Assembly: GCA_029844215.1 (NCBI GenBank)
Contig: CM056732.1
Span: 18,564,001 to 18,628,000, forward strand
DNA from: Przewalskia tangutica
Lineage: Eukaryota > Streptophyta > Magnoliopsida > Solanales > Solanaceae
Direction of reading: 5' to 3'
DNA length: 64,000 bases
The translations under genes and the position numbers were made by a program. This document shows positions 36,698 through 47,744 of the stretch, in pieces (the first letter of the stretch is position 1; the number at the start of each line of letters is the position of its first letter). The notes below the pieces were generated by a model, which was not told where the DNA came from, made no database searches, and saw only the letters and a program-made list of their open reading frames with translations.

Positions 36698-38370
36698 TTT
36701 AAGGTTCTTAACCATAACAGGCCTAGGGTTATTATTTGGCATTATTTTTTGCATTTAATTTTGTGTGCTATATTTTGTTTATTTTAATTGCTACCGCCAT
36801 CGCTTTACCTAAACCGTCATTCCGCTCATATTTCTTCCACTGAAAATTCACACAATCACACACTACACGTGAGGCGCACTGGGTGCATCAAAGAAAATTC
36901 TTTCTTCAAAACCCAAATTTAGGAGAGTTGGTAACATACGTGAGTGTCCTGGCCTAACTGGTGGCAGAGCCTTCTCACTCGAGTTGTCCTCTCGGGAACC
37001 TTGCGTACAGAAAAGCCAAATCTTAGAAACTTAAGATAGAGCTATACCACCCTTTATTTTAGGGCATGCATGCATTTACCTTAGGTGGGTCGGTCCCTGA
37101 CATCGACACCACAATTAGGAAGACACCAAACTTGTCGACGGGTTTCTCAACCCAACGACCAACCCACATACTATGTGTAGCGTGACAATGATAGACAAAT
37201 CCAAACCTAATCATGACATGCCAAAATTGGGAAAAGTGCACCGTCATTTGGTCGCCATTTCCAACGAAAGCATTACAGTTGGGCGGCCTGGACAGATCCA
37301 TCATAACCTCGCATATGTGACGTTTAGGCCTACCTCTGGCATAAAGAGGTCCCAAACATATTAGAACACACACTTGATTTGCAATTTGCTTATTAGTATA
37401 TATTGCCTGCAACGTTTTGCATATTATACTAACTTGGTTTGCTTCATTTGTTAAAGGATTATTTTTGCCTAGCTTATCCCCAAAAGGTTGATTCGCGTTG
37501 ACTGGTAGAAGCACAATCATCCAATAAATGACTAATCCAGAGGCACCGGAACGAAACAACTTAGGACTCATCCCCGTTCCCGCAGGACGCAGAGGCGTTA
37601 GAAATGAGAAACACCAATGATCAACACTCGCCGAACTATCGCAGAAATGGAAGTCATGCAGCCGAAATAGAAAGGCTCCAAATATCACAAACCTTTGGAA
37701 CTACGCTCGACCGATTCCTCATGATACGCAGGCGCCATATCACTTCTGGCCCCACCTTTAGAATTTTACCCAATATTCGCTTGTAATGAACTACGCCATG
37801 ACCGATTCTCTCACAGATACGAGCGGCCTAAATCGGCTTGGCCACACCATTAGGAAACTTTCCTTCGCTCAAAATAACAAGAATACACAAGCAACTCCAT
37901 CGAGACTTGTGCCAAACACCCTTTTCAAAATCTGGGACAATGTAGAAACTGCATGTGGGTCGTAAGTCCAAACAGCCGTGCACGCATATGTCAAGGAACA
38001 AGACTACGGTCAATGCGAATCAACCGCCTCAAACTCACAAATTTTCTTTGAGCGCAGTTCTTCACATGTTAGCGTAGCAGGCGCATATACATCAACAGCC
38101 AAATCCCACAACAAAGTTTAGCGCATCGCCTGCCTGAGTCAAATCAGAATCCATGCAGCACAAACGCACAACAAAGACATCATGACAATCCGTACGGTTC
38201 ACAAAAATGCATTCACAACACCCCACATATCATACAGGGATGACATCCATATTCACATAATTGCATTTATCATCTTGTTTTAACAGTTATACACTAATTT
38301 TTCTCAAGCTTAGCTTGCAGAAGCATTTATTCTACGCGAGCAAAGAAGAACGCTGGCCCAAAACGCATTT
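36698..38370 (+). other. Non-coding interior of the LARD-type element
   Basis: It is shared in part with the minus-strand relative at 57310-62686 (for example AAAGAAAATTCTTTCTTCAA near 36892 and its reverse complement near 61340). The longest ORF here (209 codons, minus strand, 37059-37688) resembles no retroelement protein and is probably chance. Confidence 0.7.
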
Positions 38371-38374
38371 ACAC

Positions 38375-39590
38375 GCCCAAAACGATGCCACGTCGTAAAA
38401 CGACGCCCAGTCCGAAAACGACGTCGAGTCCTAAAACGACTTCGAGTCCGAAAACGACTCCGCGTCCGAAAACGACGCCACCAAAACGACGCCGAGTCCA
38501 AACGACTTCGAAGTCCAAACGACTCGCCCAAAACGACGCCACCAAAACGACGGTCACCAAAACGACTCAGTCCGAAACGACTCGCCCAAAACGACGCCAC
38601 GCTCAAAACGACGCCGGCCCAAACGACGCCGAGTCCAAAACAACTCCAGTCCGAAACGACTCGCCCAAAACGACTCCACGCCCAAAACGACGCCACCAAA
38701 CGACGCGCCGAGTCCGAAACGACTCGCCCGAATACGACGCCGGCTCAAAACGACGCCGATCCAAAACGACGCCGAGTCCAAAACGACTCAGTCCGAAACG
38801 ACTCGCCCAAAACGACGCCACGCCCAAAACGACGCCACCAAAACGACTCAGTCCAAACGACCGCTCAAAACGACGCCACGCCCAAAATGACGCCCGGCCC
38901 AAAAACGACGCCGAGTCCAAAATGACTCAGTCCGAAACGACTCGGCCCAAACGACGCCACGCCCAAAACGACGCCAGCTCAAAACGACGCCGAGTCCAAA
39001 ACGACTTCAGTCCGAAACGACTCGCCCAAAACGACGCCACGCCCAAAACGACGCCACCCAAAACGACTCAGTCCAAACGACTGCGTCAAAACGACGCCAC
39101 GCCCAAAATGACGCCGGCCCAAAACGACGCCGAGTCCAAAATGACTCAGTCCAAACGACTTCGCGTCCAAAACGACGCCATTCAAAACTACGCCGAGTCC
39201 AAAACGACTCAGGCCCAAAACGACTCGCCCAAACGACGCCGCCCAAAACGACGCCGCCGAAAACGACGCCGAGTCCAAAACGACTCAGTCCGAAACGACT
39301 CGGCCCAAAACGACGCCACGCCCAAAATGACGCCACCAAAAACGACGCCGAGTCCAAACGACTCAGTCCGGAACGATCAAGGCCCGATAACGACGCCACG
39401 CTCAAAACGACGCCTAGACCGAAAGCGACGCCACGTCCGAAAACGACGCCACGACAAAAAACGACGCTAAGTCCGAAAACGACGCCACTTCCGAACACGA
39501 CGACAAGTCCGAAAACGACGCCAAGTCCGAAAACGACGCCAATACGATTTACAAGTCCAAAACGACGCCAAGTCCAAAACGACGCCATCA
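38375..39590 (+). repeat. CpG-rich tandem array of AAAACGACGCC-type units
   Basis: Short modules (AAAACGACGCCACGCCC, AAAACGACGCCGAGTCC, AAACGACTCAGTCCGAAACG, GACTCGCCC) are joined in higher-order units of roughly 60-90 bp for about 1.2 kb. CG dinucleotides are very dense in otherwise AT-rich DNA. Both strands stay open for long distances because the units lack stop codons, which produces a spurious 361-codon frame. Confidence 0.85.
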
Positions 39591-39732
39591 TCAACATATC
39601 ACATCGGCACATGTGACAATTTTCTCTGCTTCAAAATTGCATTTTTTCTCATTCATGCTTTATTATTCTGTCTTAGCAGTTATGCACTAACTCTTTCTCG
39701 AGCTTTAGTCTACGTGGCAGCAAAGAACACGC

Positions 39733-39895
39733 CCATACAACGATTTAACATCTGCATTTCTCCATACAACGCATTTAACATCTCGCATTTCGCCCATACA
39801 ACGATTTAACATTCGTATTCGCCCATACAACGCATTTAACATTCAGATTCGCTTATACAACGATTTAACATTTGCATTTCGTTTATACAACGACG
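39733..39895 (+). repeat. Short array, ATACAACG(C)ATTTAACAT units
   Basis: About five units of roughly 33-38 bp, each with CATACAACGATTTAACAT and a T/C-rich spacer. Confidence 0.75.
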
Positions 39896-40270
39896 ACAAC
39901 GCCACACAAGCGCCATCTGCCTCTCGTCTATACAAGACAGCGTACCATCGCATCATTTCATTTTATAGTCTGACTACAACCACAACACAAAATTCATTCT
40001 TACATTGTTTTGTTTTGGCAGTTATGCACTAATGCTTCTATTTTAGCTTCAATCTACAGGAACTGCAAAAGATGGAGCACAACGTGAATTTTCTCTTACA
40101 GCGAACCGAGGCAATTTGTTGGGGGGCCAACCTTCCCAACAAATGGCAGAAGCGGCCTCAAGCGTCGGTCCACTCGTTCCACATCTCCATAAAACCCAAA
40201 GACCATAAGCTCAGAATTCAGACACCCCTAAGTTCAAGCCAATTATTTTATTTTATTTTTTACACCATAT

Positions 40271-40459
40271 CCCAGTGTCGTCAAAACTCGACACTGGGAC
40301 AAATTTTGAGTCTGCGTTAGCCCGCCTTGGTGTTTTGAGTTTTGACCATGGTAGCCCAGTGTCGTCATAACTCGACATTTGGACAAATTTTGAGTCCGCG
40401 TTAGCCCGCTTTGGTGTTTTGACCATGGTAGCCCAGTGTCGTCATAACTCGACACTGGG
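40271..40459 (+). repeat. Three direct repeats, each with a hairpin
   Basis: CCCAGTGTCG and CGACACTGGG form a 10-bp perfect stem with an 8-nt loop at 40271-40298 and 40432-40459. The middle copy (40355-40382) has a changed right arm. The repeats, about 80 bp apart, also share GACAAATTTTGAGTC and TTAGCCCGC. Confidence 0.85.
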
Positions 40460-40576
40460 ACAATTTTTTGAGTCCACGTCAGCCTTGCCTAATTGCCCAA
40501 CATTTTTTCCTGAGGATCGAGACAAAATTGGCTATGAGTCAACGTCTTTGTCCGAAGATTCTTCCATCATCTCCAT

Positions 40577-40591
40577 ACAAAGAGGGACAAC
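40577..40591 (+). other. Polypurine tract before the 3' LTR
   Basis: ACAAAGAGGGACAAC directly precedes TGTTGACACCC at 40592. The minus-strand relative has ACAAAGAGGACAT at the same place. Confidence 0.6.
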
Positions 40592-43500
40592 TGTTGACAC
40601 CCAATTTTGACCCTCTCGTGCAGTCATTAGCTATAAAATTACACTAATTTTGCAAAATAATTTTTATGATTTTTTATAAAAAAAATGCAACGATAAAACA
40701 TAAATACAGGCATAAATGAACAATTTAATAATAAATAATAAATACATAAAATAATAATCTAACACACGCGTTTTAATAATAGCATTCATAAAAGAATTAA
40801 GAAGTCCTAATTTTTATTTAATAAGTCTTAATAATGACATCACATTATAAACATTAAACACTAATTAAATAGCACGCCCGTCTTTATTTTGTAATAATTT
40901 TAAACTCAAAATTAGATTAACAAAGCACCTAAAATAATTTGATCACAATTTATTAATTTAACTTACCACTAAGTAATTAATAATACACTTAAAACTAACT
41001 AAACCAACCAATCCCTTGCCCAACCTGCAGCCCAACTCCCTCATTTATTTTAGTTCCCAGCCCACATCTAATCCATCTCCCCACAATCCGCGGCCCAAAC
41101 CCGCAAGGCCCAAATCCTTTAGCCCTTTATACTCACCCTTCCTCGTCGCCCATAACCCAAAAGAAAAGAAAAAAAACGTAACCTAAACCTAGAAACCAAA
41201 GCTCATTCACACGCACTCGCCCTCGTCGCCTCACCGGATTCTCGCCGAGAATCCATGAGTCACCCGCCAAACGACACACCACCCTTACCATCTCAAGAAC
41301 CACGAATCCCCCAGATTCCCTCAAATCTCTCAAATCGTTCTTAACTTACCATAACAAAAACGATACCAAAATCAGTCCCAAATCAAAGCTACCCTTCTTA
41401 AGAAACCGAATAATCCTCGAATCAGTACGAAATCATAACCAAAATCGTGATGAACTAAAATCATGATACTACTACCAAAATCATAACCCACAAAAGAACT
41501 ATTTATACGGGTGTTTAGTAACTTCAAAGGGATCGATCTTGGAGGGCAAAACAAAGCACGATCCGTAATGGAGCTCTCCATCGAAATCAATCGATCCAGA
41601 ATGGGGGAGAGGACAAATACTTGTTAGAAACACAAGGAGGATCGAGAACCCTTTCAGCAATCGATAGTATAGAACAAACCCCCTCAGAATAGTAAAGCAA
41701 CCTTCAAACTCGCGGAACCCCTTTTCTTTTCGCTCAAACAACAAATAAATACCTAAGCCATCACTTTTCTAAATCGCATCGCAATAAACCCCGAGTGAGT
41801 CGACGACTTGATACGCTGCCCCGGGTCGCTGCCCGGAGAAGGTAAAATCATTACCCTTTCAGTCTTAAACTCGCTTGATATCAATCTGCGTAACGCGTGT
41901 CTTTGCACGATCGTCAAGATATATTAAGTTGATACAGATGATTGTTTACGCCGCGATTAATCGCTAAACTCGCTCAATTAATGTTAATCGCTATTAATAT
42001 TCGTGACTACGATCGCACGCGCTTTCATCGGGCGCTTGTTGTGTGATTGAACTTAAAGTATTTGTTCATGCCCTGGTGTTGTTGATTCTTTAGGGACTAA
42101 TAAACTTGACTATATGTCCATTTTAATTATGCGAGTACGTCGCATCTCTTCAGAAAATCTGAATCAGGGATAATACGTTATCTGAATAATGAAACATCGA
42201 TTACGTGAGCATATCGCCTATCTCGATTTCTGTGTGTGTCCATCATGTTGCTACTCCGAATTATTCCCTCCCTATTGCATTTAGAATAGTTTATGGTGCT
42301 CGTCTCGAATCTGAATTTGCTTCATGTTAAAAGATTTAGATGATTTGGTTCTCTAAAGGTTATTTCTATCAGATGTATATACATGATTGTGCATGTTTAA
42401 GCTTAAGCCCGAATGACTCTGCATATCGAAAGAATCTCTTAATTAAGTCATTTGAACAGTTCTCCATGTCTACATGTTTATTAAGCTGGTTGTATACCCG
42501 CTTGTTACATACTTAGGCTGATTTTAGGGACCTGCCTGCTTGTTTGTATAAACATCAAACTGTGCATCGTCCTTTATCATATGTCCAAACCCAGTAATCG
42601 TATTTATCTCAAGCCGACGTGGTTTGAATTATTTAAAATGCTACTGAATTTCAGCATTATGTGTGTGGTTTGGAGTCATGATTTTAATAAGAATGTAGTT
42701 ATAATAATTTATGTGGACTTGTCAAAGTGACTAGACTTTATTATGATACCCTGCATTGTGAACATAAGACCATAAATTAATTAGGACTAGTTTACTACTA
42801 GTTAAGTATGAATATATGGTTAAAAAGATTTATCTTTCATATTGTGTGAATCTTACATGTTTGAAATTTTCCCAGCACCATGTCATCCTTTAGCACTAGT
42901 CTAAGATATGAATCATGTTAGTCAATTGGAGACGCTATAAATCTAATCTGCTTTCCTTCTAAAATCAAATCTATCCCTTTGGGCCTCGAAATGCCTATTG
43001 CTTTAAATAAGAACCTGATCGTATATGTGTTTAAATTTCATGTCAAATTTGTGAGCATAATGGGAGAAATCACCGCTTTGTATTACGCCCTTTCTGTGAT
43101 ATATCTCACTTGATAATTTAGCAGTAAGCATATAAGATCAGTGTTTTTGTAAGTTTGGGCTTAAGAATGAACCTTGTATACGTGTGTCTCAATTTCTGGA
43201 CATTATACAGTCATATTTGACTCCAAATTTGTGTACAACCCTGTTCTGTTGGGTCTTTCCACTGACCTCTGGATAGTCGCATGGTTTGCTTTCTTGGCTA
43301 CTGGTTGGACTGATTTTTTTTAATCATTTCTGGACCGATTTTTGGCTATTTGACTGTTGGTTTTTTGGACATTTCTGTTGCTGATTCTTGGCCGATTTTT
43401 GGATCCTTTACTTTGCTTAGATTTGAGAGTAACGAAATATATGTGTATTTTAATTTTATATAAATACTTTATTTGCATTATTGTATACGGTTGCGCCTAT

Positions 43501-44477
43501 ACTAACTCCTTATCTTTCCTTATTTTTTACATGAAATGCATCGGAGCAAAACGAAGAGTCTCACGGCGAGACTCATCATAAGCTACAACAAATGAAGACC
43601 CGCATCTATGTGCATTTATCTCTGCCTCAGAAATTCCAAGCCACAGGCGAAAGACATCGCCATTCCTCGAGTCCTTTTAATTATTTTCTACCCCGCCCCT
43701 ATTCATTTATTTATTGTAAATTATTTGTCTAACGCTATATTAATTAATAGAATAATTAGAATACCTAAACCCTGAACCTCTAGATTAGAAAACAATCCTC
43801 TTTAGGTTAATTACTTTAAACTCACTACATATTGCTTAAGTCATACTAAACTATTAAATTTTATTTATCCTCGTAACTGTTCGCCGCTAGCATTTTATTA
43901 CTAGATTTCCAACCCATTTTGTTATAGACTCTCATTAACACTTACATAAAAGCCCTATTTCTTTAAAAAAAAAACCTAAACATTTGGCATACTATGATAT
44001 GCTAATAAAAGTATAAATCATCTTTGCACATATAATAATACATGTTTTAATTAGAACTAGCTTTATATATTTTAAATCTCACATTTTATGTTAACAAGAA
44101 GACTTTCTATATTTTTACTTAAATACTTTTCAAAGATATGTATTGCATCTTAACATAATAATTACCCTAGGTTTGAACGGACAACCGCAAGTTAGCGGAT
44201 CCTTTAGGATGCCTAACCCCTTCTCTTTAGGATAATAAAGAACCCTTACCCAGAAACTCATTAAGTTTAGCAGATCATAAAATGGAGTTAACGTTGACTT
44301 AAACATAGTCGGCATTTAGGTCTCCTAATTCACCCAAACTAATTAGGTGGCGACTCCCTAGCAACCCTTTTAAATTTTAGTATTCTTTTAACATTTAGCT
44401 CTTTTATTTATTTCCTAACATTTCTTATTAAGCAGGGTTCGCTAGAATAAATGTCGCGGTCGAAAAAGGGCGCGACA
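40592..44477 (+). repeat. 3' LTR of the LARD-type element
   Basis: The 3,886-bp partner of 32767-36676. It ends GCGCGACA and is followed by the target duplication GGCAT. Confidence 0.9.
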
Positions 44478-44800
44478 GGCATATTGAACAATATATTTCA
44501 TTTGGAGTGGTGACAGCCCCCCTTTGCTTACCATCACTTTTATTTAAGGCACATAAAGATAATTTTCAAACGACCTTTAGAAATAGCATACTAAACAAAT
44601 TGATGTGGGCTTCTACAATAGAGCATTAAGAAAAAAAATCTTATGCAAATGGAGATGATCAAGGCAATGAAGCCGGAAGTATATGATCGGTTGAAGGCAC
44701 TCGACGTTAGCAAATGGACATTACATGCAGATGAAGGCATTAGACTGGGGACGCTGACAAATATAAGTGTAAAAGTTGTGCAATGTAAGTGTGTCATATA
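44478..44800 (+). pseudogene. MULE transposase, C-terminal part after the nested element
   Basis: Reading resumes with RHIEQYISFG..., then FKAHKDNFQTTFRNSILNKL, MWAST, and EMIKAMKPEVYDRLKALDVS, KWTLHADEG, IRLGTLTNIS. This is the usual helical C-terminal half of plant MULE transposases ahead of the SWIM finger. No CX2C...HXH SWIM motif was found. A stop and a frameshift lie near 44625-44640. Confidence 0.75.
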
Positions 44801-44940
44801 AAACAGTCAAAAGCGAACATAATGTTATCAAATCAAGGATGTCATTTCAAAAACTCATATTTTGCACATGTAAAAGTTGCGCAATATAAGTGTGTCATAT
44901 AAAACTGTCAAAAGAATGCATAGTATTGTCAAATAAAGGA
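44769..44940 (+). repeat. 71-bp direct repeat after the transposase end
   Basis: 44769-44839 and 44870-44940 share GTAAAAGTTG(T/C)GCAAT(G/A)TAAG, GTGTCATATAAAAC, and TCAAATCAAGGA versus TCAAATAAAGGA. Confidence 0.7.
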
Positions 44941-45191
44941 GTAGTATATAACATGAATGACGAACAACTATCATTCACATTAAAACGAGTTATTATGTCA
45001 ATTTGGAACCTATTTTCTGATAATTGTTCTATTACATTTTTACCCCATCAAACATATTTGAAGCAATGGGTAGGACATGAGAACTAGATAAGAATGGTTT
45101 TAAATACTCAGATAACCCAAACCACAGATAAAATAGAGAATACAATAATACAATGAGAGTTGAGTGGAATTGACGTGTTAGGGAGATTGAA

Positions 45192-45425
45192 ATGCTAGAA
45201 CAAAATTTGAGGGCACTCAGACTCAAACGTCTAAAAAGTTGGGTTACGCCAATGCCTCGTGGTACACCACAAGAGTTCATTTGTACTCTTAATTGTTTTC
45301 GCGAAGAGAACAATCAGATGAAAATATGTTGCCATAGGGTAATATATGGTCGACATGGTTACGTCAGATTCATATCCAAATGGGATTCGGACTGTGAGAT
45401 GTCCGATGAAGATGATTCTCCGTGA
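45192..45425 (+). CDS. Small unknown ORF in the MULE
   Basis: A 77-codon frame (MLEQNLRALRLKRLKSW..., ending SDEDDSP). It has a basic N-terminal half and an acidic tail, with PMPRGTPQEF and FREENNQM in the middle. Not recognised. It may be an exon of a larger gene or a remnant of captured sequence. A related pattern (TMPRND..., RKENNRM..., acidic end) lies 600 bp downstream. Confidence 0.35.
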   Translation: MLEQNLRALRLKRLKSWVTPMPRGTPQEFICTLNCFREENNQMKICCHRVIYGRHGYVRFISKWDSDCEMSDEDDSP

Positions 45426-45547
45426 TCCTATTAATATTTTTTATAATAAAATAGGTAGGTAAGGTCATAATGACGACATCGAGGGTACTTGGGGGTTTGC
45501 AGCTATATAAGTAGCCTTTTATTTGTTATTAAACTACAACATATTCA

Positions 45548-46170
45548 ATGCCGAGTAGTAGAAATGTAGATTGATCATCATTCCTTCCAAATGATTTGAA
45601 TAACACTGGTGATGATAGCTCAAATCATAGCAGTTATTTCGGTGATTCGAATTTTCCTGATAACGATGAATTCAAGATAGATGATTTGAAACTCCACCTT
45701 CTTATAGAGCGTAGTCATGATTTTTACAATGTGAAATATTTAGATCCACGAGAATATTATTGCGGTTATGCCAGGAATGGACATATAGACATGCCGAATC
45801 AGAACATCTTGTTCATGACTTGAAAAAACTCAACACTCAAATTCCAATAAGGTTCTTAATGACCATGCCTCGAAATGATCAACATTCTTGTGAGATTGAC
45901 GTACGGAGGATTAGAAAAGAAAATAACAGAATGCTAGCAAGACGTTGTAGATTTTACATGCTAAAGTTGGTCGAAGAACAAGCATCATCAACATGTAGAG
46001 AACTAACATCTATAGAAATAAGATGTCTTAAAAATCTAAAATATTGTTGTGAGACCGATATTGAGGACTTCTATTCTGATGATGATATGAGATTATTTTG
46101 GTTCACTTGCTTAGTTTTTGGGTCATTTAAATTCCGGTCTCATGATTTAATTTTTATTTTTATTTTATGA
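45548..46170 (+). pseudogene. Unknown acidic ORF pair in the MULE, frameshifted
   Basis: Two overlapping frames: 45596-45823 (SSYFGDSNFPDNDEFKIDDL, YLDPREYYCGYARNGH) and 45760-46170 (TMPRND, VRRIRKENNRMLARRCRFYM, ETDIEDFYSDDDM). Codon-like composition continues across the overlap, suggesting one former gene with a frameshift near 45800. No family is recognised. Confidence 0.35.
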
Positions 46171-46457
46171 TGCAATCATTAATTTGAAGAAAATCATTAT
46201 GTTTTAATTTGCTTTGATTGTTGTAGTCTACTATTAATTTATATAAACTTCATAGAGTTAATAATACATAAAAACAATCAACAATTCACAATTTTAAAGA
46301 AAAGACAAATAAATTAAAGGTGTTGATTACATAATACATTAAAATAACATAGAAAATACATAATACATGAAAACGTGCAATTAGTAAAAATAAAATACAT
46401 AAAAATAACAAACTAAACCGAAAATACATAACAACAAAATACATTGAAATAACAAAC

Positions 46458-47004
46458 TTAATAAACAAAATACATATAAATAACACAAATAATCTTCCAA
46501 AATTTCAATTTTTCTTTCAAAGCATTTTTCTCGTGTTGAATGCTTCTAAGGTTATCCTTGAATTTTTTTTGTTTTTCTTCGAATTCTTTTAGCAAGCCCT
46601 CCGGAAGGTCAATTTTTTCTTGAGTTTCCATATGTCTAAACTGCAAGTCAAACTTCACGGTATCTCTAGTGATACGTGAAATCGCGATATCTTTATCAAT
46701 AAGAGACTTTTTAAATTTCGCCGTCACCGTTTTATCCATGGGAATATCATCTTTCCATCGCAAAATATTTGCAACCATTCATATCCTATAAACATTACAA
46801 GAAAATTAGTTTTTGAAAGTCGATAATGTGAAAAAACTCTAAACCCTAAAAACTTGTAAAATCACTTACTTCGGGCACTTTACAACGCCAGAAACGACAA
46901 TCTGGATTATCATGAGTACTTGATGTTCTTAGCTTACAATAATAACCGCATTCACAAACATTGGATTATATATCAAAGTTTGACGTTTCGGAGCTTTGAG
47001 ACAT
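46458..47004 (-). pseudogene. GRF zinc-finger plus coiled-coil gene, antisense in the MULE
   Basis: Exon 1 (46870-47004, minus) starts MSQSSETSNFDI and then CECGYYCKLRTSSTHDNP followed by DCRFWRC. This is the GRF zinc-finger pattern CxCG...NP..RF..C seen in small plant proteins such as the At4g04775-like group. After an 84-bp GT-AG intron, exon 2 (46458-46785) gives NGCKYF and, one frame over, RWKDDIPMDK, the usual aromatic end of the finger. A lysine/glutamate-rich coiled coil follows (KEFEEKQKKFKDNLRSIQHE). Two faults are seen: a stop codon at codon 13 and a one-base shift after CKYF. It runs opposite to the transposase and ends near the right terminal repeat. Confidence 0.7.
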
Positions 47005-47070
47005 GATTTTCGGGGGCTAAAGTATGGTAAAAAAGTGAAAATGAAGTGACTTGAAAATGGTTAAGTCTTT

Positions 47071-47246
47071 AGGGTTTATAATACTACCTATTACGCAGGA
47101 ATTTCCTGCGCAAAAGGACTTAACCGCGCCATTAACAGTTAAGTCCTTTTGCACAGAAAATTCTTGTGCAAAAGGTAGTATTGTAACTTTTTAATGTGTA
47201 TTTATGTTTAAAATCCCATTTTGTGGGTTACTTAAGTTGCGGACTC
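47071..47246 (-). repeat. MULE right terminal inverted repeat
   Basis: Reverse complement of 30199-30375 with small differences. It contains the near-palindrome CGCAGGAATTTCCTGCG at 47094-47110. Confidence 0.85.
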
Positions 47247-47255
47247 GTAGTAAAT

Positions 47256-47744
47256 AAGTAAAAGCTTTAAAGACACGCTGGGTATTTTTATTTAAATAAT
47301 ATTTTTGTCCGAATTTACTTACACATTTCCTTTTTGGGACATGCATGGTCGGTCCCAAAAGAATGTCGTCGTTTTATATTTAGAAATAATTTAATTTTAT
47401 GATATTATTTACACTCACACAAATATCTAAATTTTATTTTGAACTATACATTTTAAAAATCTTCACTTGTACATTCAATTTGGATATATGCTGGAATTTG
47501 GAGTTTCTGATTTTGAATGTTTTTTTCATGTTACGTGTTGAAACTCTATTTTCCTTTGATTTTAACGTAATTGATAGACTCAAAATTAAGCGTATTTTGC
47601 GGAGATGATTATGGTTTATGAGTGTCATTGACTAATTGATAACCTAAAGGAGCTACCATTGGTTCTCAAGTCTGTACTTCTTACTAGCAAAAATGAGTAA
47701 GAACTACATGACGAATTGAGGGTAACAAGAAGGTAACAGTTTAT
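47256..47744. other. Intergenic spacer
   Basis: AT-rich, no gene or repeat recognised. Confidence 0.5.

Larger units (their letters stand above)
32767..44477 (+). mobile_element. Gag-pol-less long-LTR retrotransposon (LARD-type, Ogre/TAT-like primer site), TSD GGCAT
   Basis: An 11,711-bp element is flanked by a perfect GGCAT at 32762-32766 and 44478-44482. Its LTRs are 3,910 and 3,886 bp, starting TGTTGACACCC and ending GGGCGCGACA. The primer site TGGCGACTCCGCTGGGGA fits a tRNA-Arg 3' end, as known for Ogre/TAT gypsy elements. The 3.9-kb interior encodes none of gag, protease, RT, RNase H or integrase, so movement would need enzymes from a partner. The interior has arrays and hairpins instead. 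Placement in Ogre/TAT rests on the primer site and LTR style only. Confidence 0.88.
30199..47246 (+). mobile_element. Mutator-like element (MULE), about 5.3 kb without its nested insertion
   Basis: Terminal inverted repeats start GAGTCCGCAACTTAA on both ends. The flanks are GTAGTAAAAT (30189-30198) and GTAGTAAAT (47247-47255), a 9-bp target duplication with a one-A slip. Inside are a MuDR/MULE transposase, two small ORFs and an antisense GRF zinc-finger gene. An 11.7-kb LTR element interrupts the transposase, so this copy cannot make transposase. Confidence 0.85.

Noticed and set aside
37059..37688. 209-codon minus-strand ORF inside the LARD-type element
   Set aside because: No recognised domain, and the equivalent region of the related element at 60950-61400 does not keep the frame.
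38385..39470. 361-codon ORF rich in K, T, P, R and N
   Set aside because: It lies entirely in the CpG-rich tandem array; several frames on both strands are open because the units lack stops, and the frame shifts with every unit-length change. No protein family is seen.
38375..39590. CRISPR-like array
   Set aside because: Units are contiguous and degenerate without unique spacers, and this is plant nuclear DNA.
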